Source of the DNA: an uncultured Clostridia bacterium
Lineage (GTDB): Bacteria > Bacillota > Clostridia > Oscillospirales > Ruminococcaceae
Reading direction: 5' to 3'
DNA: 7,270 nt
NCBI GenBank assembly: GCA_945947715.1
Contig: CAMEYZ010000116.1
Location: 1-7,270 of the forward strand
Below the pieces are notes generated by a model. That model was not told the origin of the DNA and did not search any database. It saw only the letters and a list, made by a program, of their open reading frames with translations. This document shows, in pieces, positions 6,113 to 7,270 of this stretch (positions are counted from its first letter, which is position 1; each line of letters begins with the position of its first letter). Position numbers and translations under genes: made by a program.

Positions 6113-6118
6113 AAAGGA
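6113..6118 (+). promoter_or_regulatory. Ribosome binding site of the deacetylase-like gene
   Basis: AAAGGA lies 11 nt before the ATG at 6130-6132, slightly long. The ATG at 6110-6112 is out of frame. The chosen start gives a basic residue-led N-terminus followed directly by the membrane helix. Confidence 0.55.
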
Positions 6119-6129
6119 TCTTTTCCGAT

Positions 6130-7233
6130 ATGAAATTCGGCAGCGTTGAATTTTTTAAACATCTGATCATATCGACGGTCATCAGTGTTGTTATTTTCGC
6201 CGCGTCCTTTTCAATGATCTTCGGAATAAAGGCTTCGTCGGAATCTATCCGCGTGTCGGACAAGCTTCCCAAAACAGCCGACGCTATGTCAAACGCTGCT
6301 GAGGAAGGCTCCTCCGAAAGGGAGAACGTGACCGAAAATAATGGCCCCGATGAGCTTCCCGCCGATATTGCCGATGATGACGCCGAAAAGGAGACCGAAA
6401 CTCTGACAGCTCAGACGGACGCTCCCGACGAAACTGTACCTGAGGACGATGATAAAAAAGGGATAAATATCCCCGACGGAGCTACCGTTGATGAGATATA
6501 CGACGCGCTTTCGGTATTGGGTATATCCTCAAAGGACCTCATCGACTATATTTCCGAAAATGACAGCGAATATCTTGACACTCTTATTTCCGAGGAGGCG
6601 GAAAAGGCAGCGGCACAGTCCGTTCATACCGACGCTTCTGCAGAGGATACGCCTGTTTTAGTTACCGTTCCCACAGACGAGTACCCTGAGCTTTATGCAG
6701 GCTCTTCGGAGCTTGCTGCGATAGCAGAGGGAAGGGTTTGCCTGACCTTTGAAAGCATAGTTCCCGATTATCTCAGCGATATATTCTATATCCTCGGTGA
6801 GGAAAACACTACGGCAATGTTCTTCCTTACCTGCGAGGAGGCAGAGGGACTTTCTGACAGACAGCTCGCAGCTTTTGCGGAAAATGGCTGTACAGTGGGT
6901 ATCGCTCTTACCGGCGAGGGCTCACTTGATGAAATGAACAGAGCATTTGAGCGTATAAGCTCAGTGACGGGAGCTGTTCCCTGCGCATATATCTGCGACG
7001 GCATCTCAGAGAGCCTTTCCAGTGAGCTTGACAGACGAGGCTTTGTACGCTTCGGCGGCGAGAGGATATCGGGCGATTCATGGTCAGAGGTCTACAATGC
7101 GGCACAGGACACCGTGAAGGCTTCTGAAAACGGCGCAGTTATTCGCCTTGACGGAGGATATTATTCGGTAATCACCGCACAGGATATCATAGCTTATCTT
7201 AAAAACGACGGATATACGTTTGTTACTATCTGA
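6130..7233 (+). CDS. Membrane-anchored protein with degenerate NodB/polysaccharide deacetylase-like domain
   Basis: A 367-residue protein with one N-terminal membrane helix (about 11-33), so the rest is probably outside the cell. A long Asp/Glu-rich, probably disordered linker follows (about 50-110), then a small predicted helical segment (about 112-160), another linker and a C-terminal region (about 198-367) laid out like a NodB deacetylase: VCLTFESIV at 203-211 in place of TFDDGPS, AMFFLT at 229-234 in place of ATFFV, ENGCTVG at 251-257, SSVTGAVP at 277-284, GAVIRLDGG at 335-343 and the final LKNDGYTFVTI. The metal and catalytic residues are missing: Glu208-Ser209 replaces Asp-Asp, Ala259 and Glu263 replace the two His, YICD replaces RPPY, and Leu340 replaces the last His. 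Deacetylase activity is therefore unlikely; a binding or regulatory role at the wall is inference. It is transcribed divergently from zapA. Confidence 0.75.
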   Translation: MKFGSVEFFKHLIISTVISVVIFAASFSMIFGIKASSESIRVSDKLPKTADAMSNAAEEGSSERENVTENNGPDELPADIADDDAEKETETLTAQTDAPDETVPEDDDKKGINIPDGATVDEIYDALSVLGISSKDLIDYISENDSEYLDTLISEEAEKAAAQSVHTDASAEDTPVLVTVPTDEYPELYAGSSELAAIAEGRVCLTFESIVPDYLSDIFYILGEENTTAMFFLTCEEAEGLSDRQLAAFAENGCTVGIALTGEGSLDEMNRAFERISSVTGAVPCAYICDGISESLSSELDRRGFVRFGGERISGDSWSEVYNAAQDTVKASENGAVIRLDGGYYSVITAQDIIAYLKNDGYTFVTI

Positions 7234-7262
7234 ATTGTTTGAATATGTGACCATAAATCTAC

Positions 7263-7270
7263 AGAAAGGA
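7263..7270 (+). promoter_or_regulatory. Ribosome binding site of a downstream gene outside the window
   Basis: AGAAAGGA ends the window, 29 bp after the stop of the deacetylase-like gene, with no terminator hairpin between. The next plus-strand gene probably starts within about 5-12 bases beyond the edge and is co-transcribed. Confidence 0.5.

Noticed and set aside
5973..6272. 99-codon minus-strand open frame in the divergent region
   Set aside because: It overlaps the strong plus-strand promoter and the start of the deacetylase-like gene; no ribosome binding site or domain is seen.
1..7270. CRISPR array, tRNA/rRNA genes, insertion sequence, toxin-antitoxin or phage defence genes
   Set aside because: No regularly spaced repeats, no cloverleaf or rRNA-like segment, no transposase or terminal inverted repeats, and no recognised defence domain were found on either strand.

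Overview
The window looks like chromosomal DNA of a Gram-positive anaerobe of the Clostridia, most like Ruminococcus or a related Oscillospiraceae genus. This rests on family content (a ZapA gene abutting a peptidase U32 gene, DUF4321, a class B penicillin-binding protein, a 7TM/PAS/HD-GYP protein), purine-rich ribosome binding sites and sigma-A type promoters. The genus is inference; no rRNA or other marker gene is present.

Layout. Positions 5746 down to about 197 form a minus-strand gene train: zapA, a U32 (RlhA-like) protein, an HD-GYP cyclic-dinucleotide phosphodiesterase, a DUF4321 membrane protein, a HAD hydrolase and the first ~69 codons of a class B penicillin-binding protein. Gaps are small (4-bp overlap, 54, 2, 57 and 14 bp) and no intrinsic terminator is visible, so one operon is likely, driven by an extended -10 promoter at 5859-5887. 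Across a 383-bp divergent intergenic region, a near-consensus promoter (TTGACA, 17 bp, TATTAT) drives a plus-strand gene at 6130-7233. This encodes a membrane-anchored protein with an acidic linker and a NodB/polysaccharide-deacetylase-like domain whose catalytic residues are all replaced. The window ends on a Shine-Dalgarno sequence for a next plus-strand gene.

Left edge. At about position 196-203 the penicillin-binding protein reading frame loses family resemblance abruptly. From there to position 1 the DNA instead carries a small plus-strand ORF with very different codon choice (9 of 10 Ala codons GCG, against 0 of 8 in the adjacent penicillin-binding protein fragment). This is a chimeric junction, either an assembly artefact or a real recombination breakpoint.

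Together the genes point to division and wall growth: ZapA (FtsZ ring), DUF4321 and the penicillin-binding protein (often near mre genes in Clostridia), plus a c-di-GMP type phosphodiesterase embedded in the set. The most unusual items are the pseudo-deacetylase, the HD-GYP protein inside a division/wall operon, and the left junction. I do not see a clearly new defence or mobile system.
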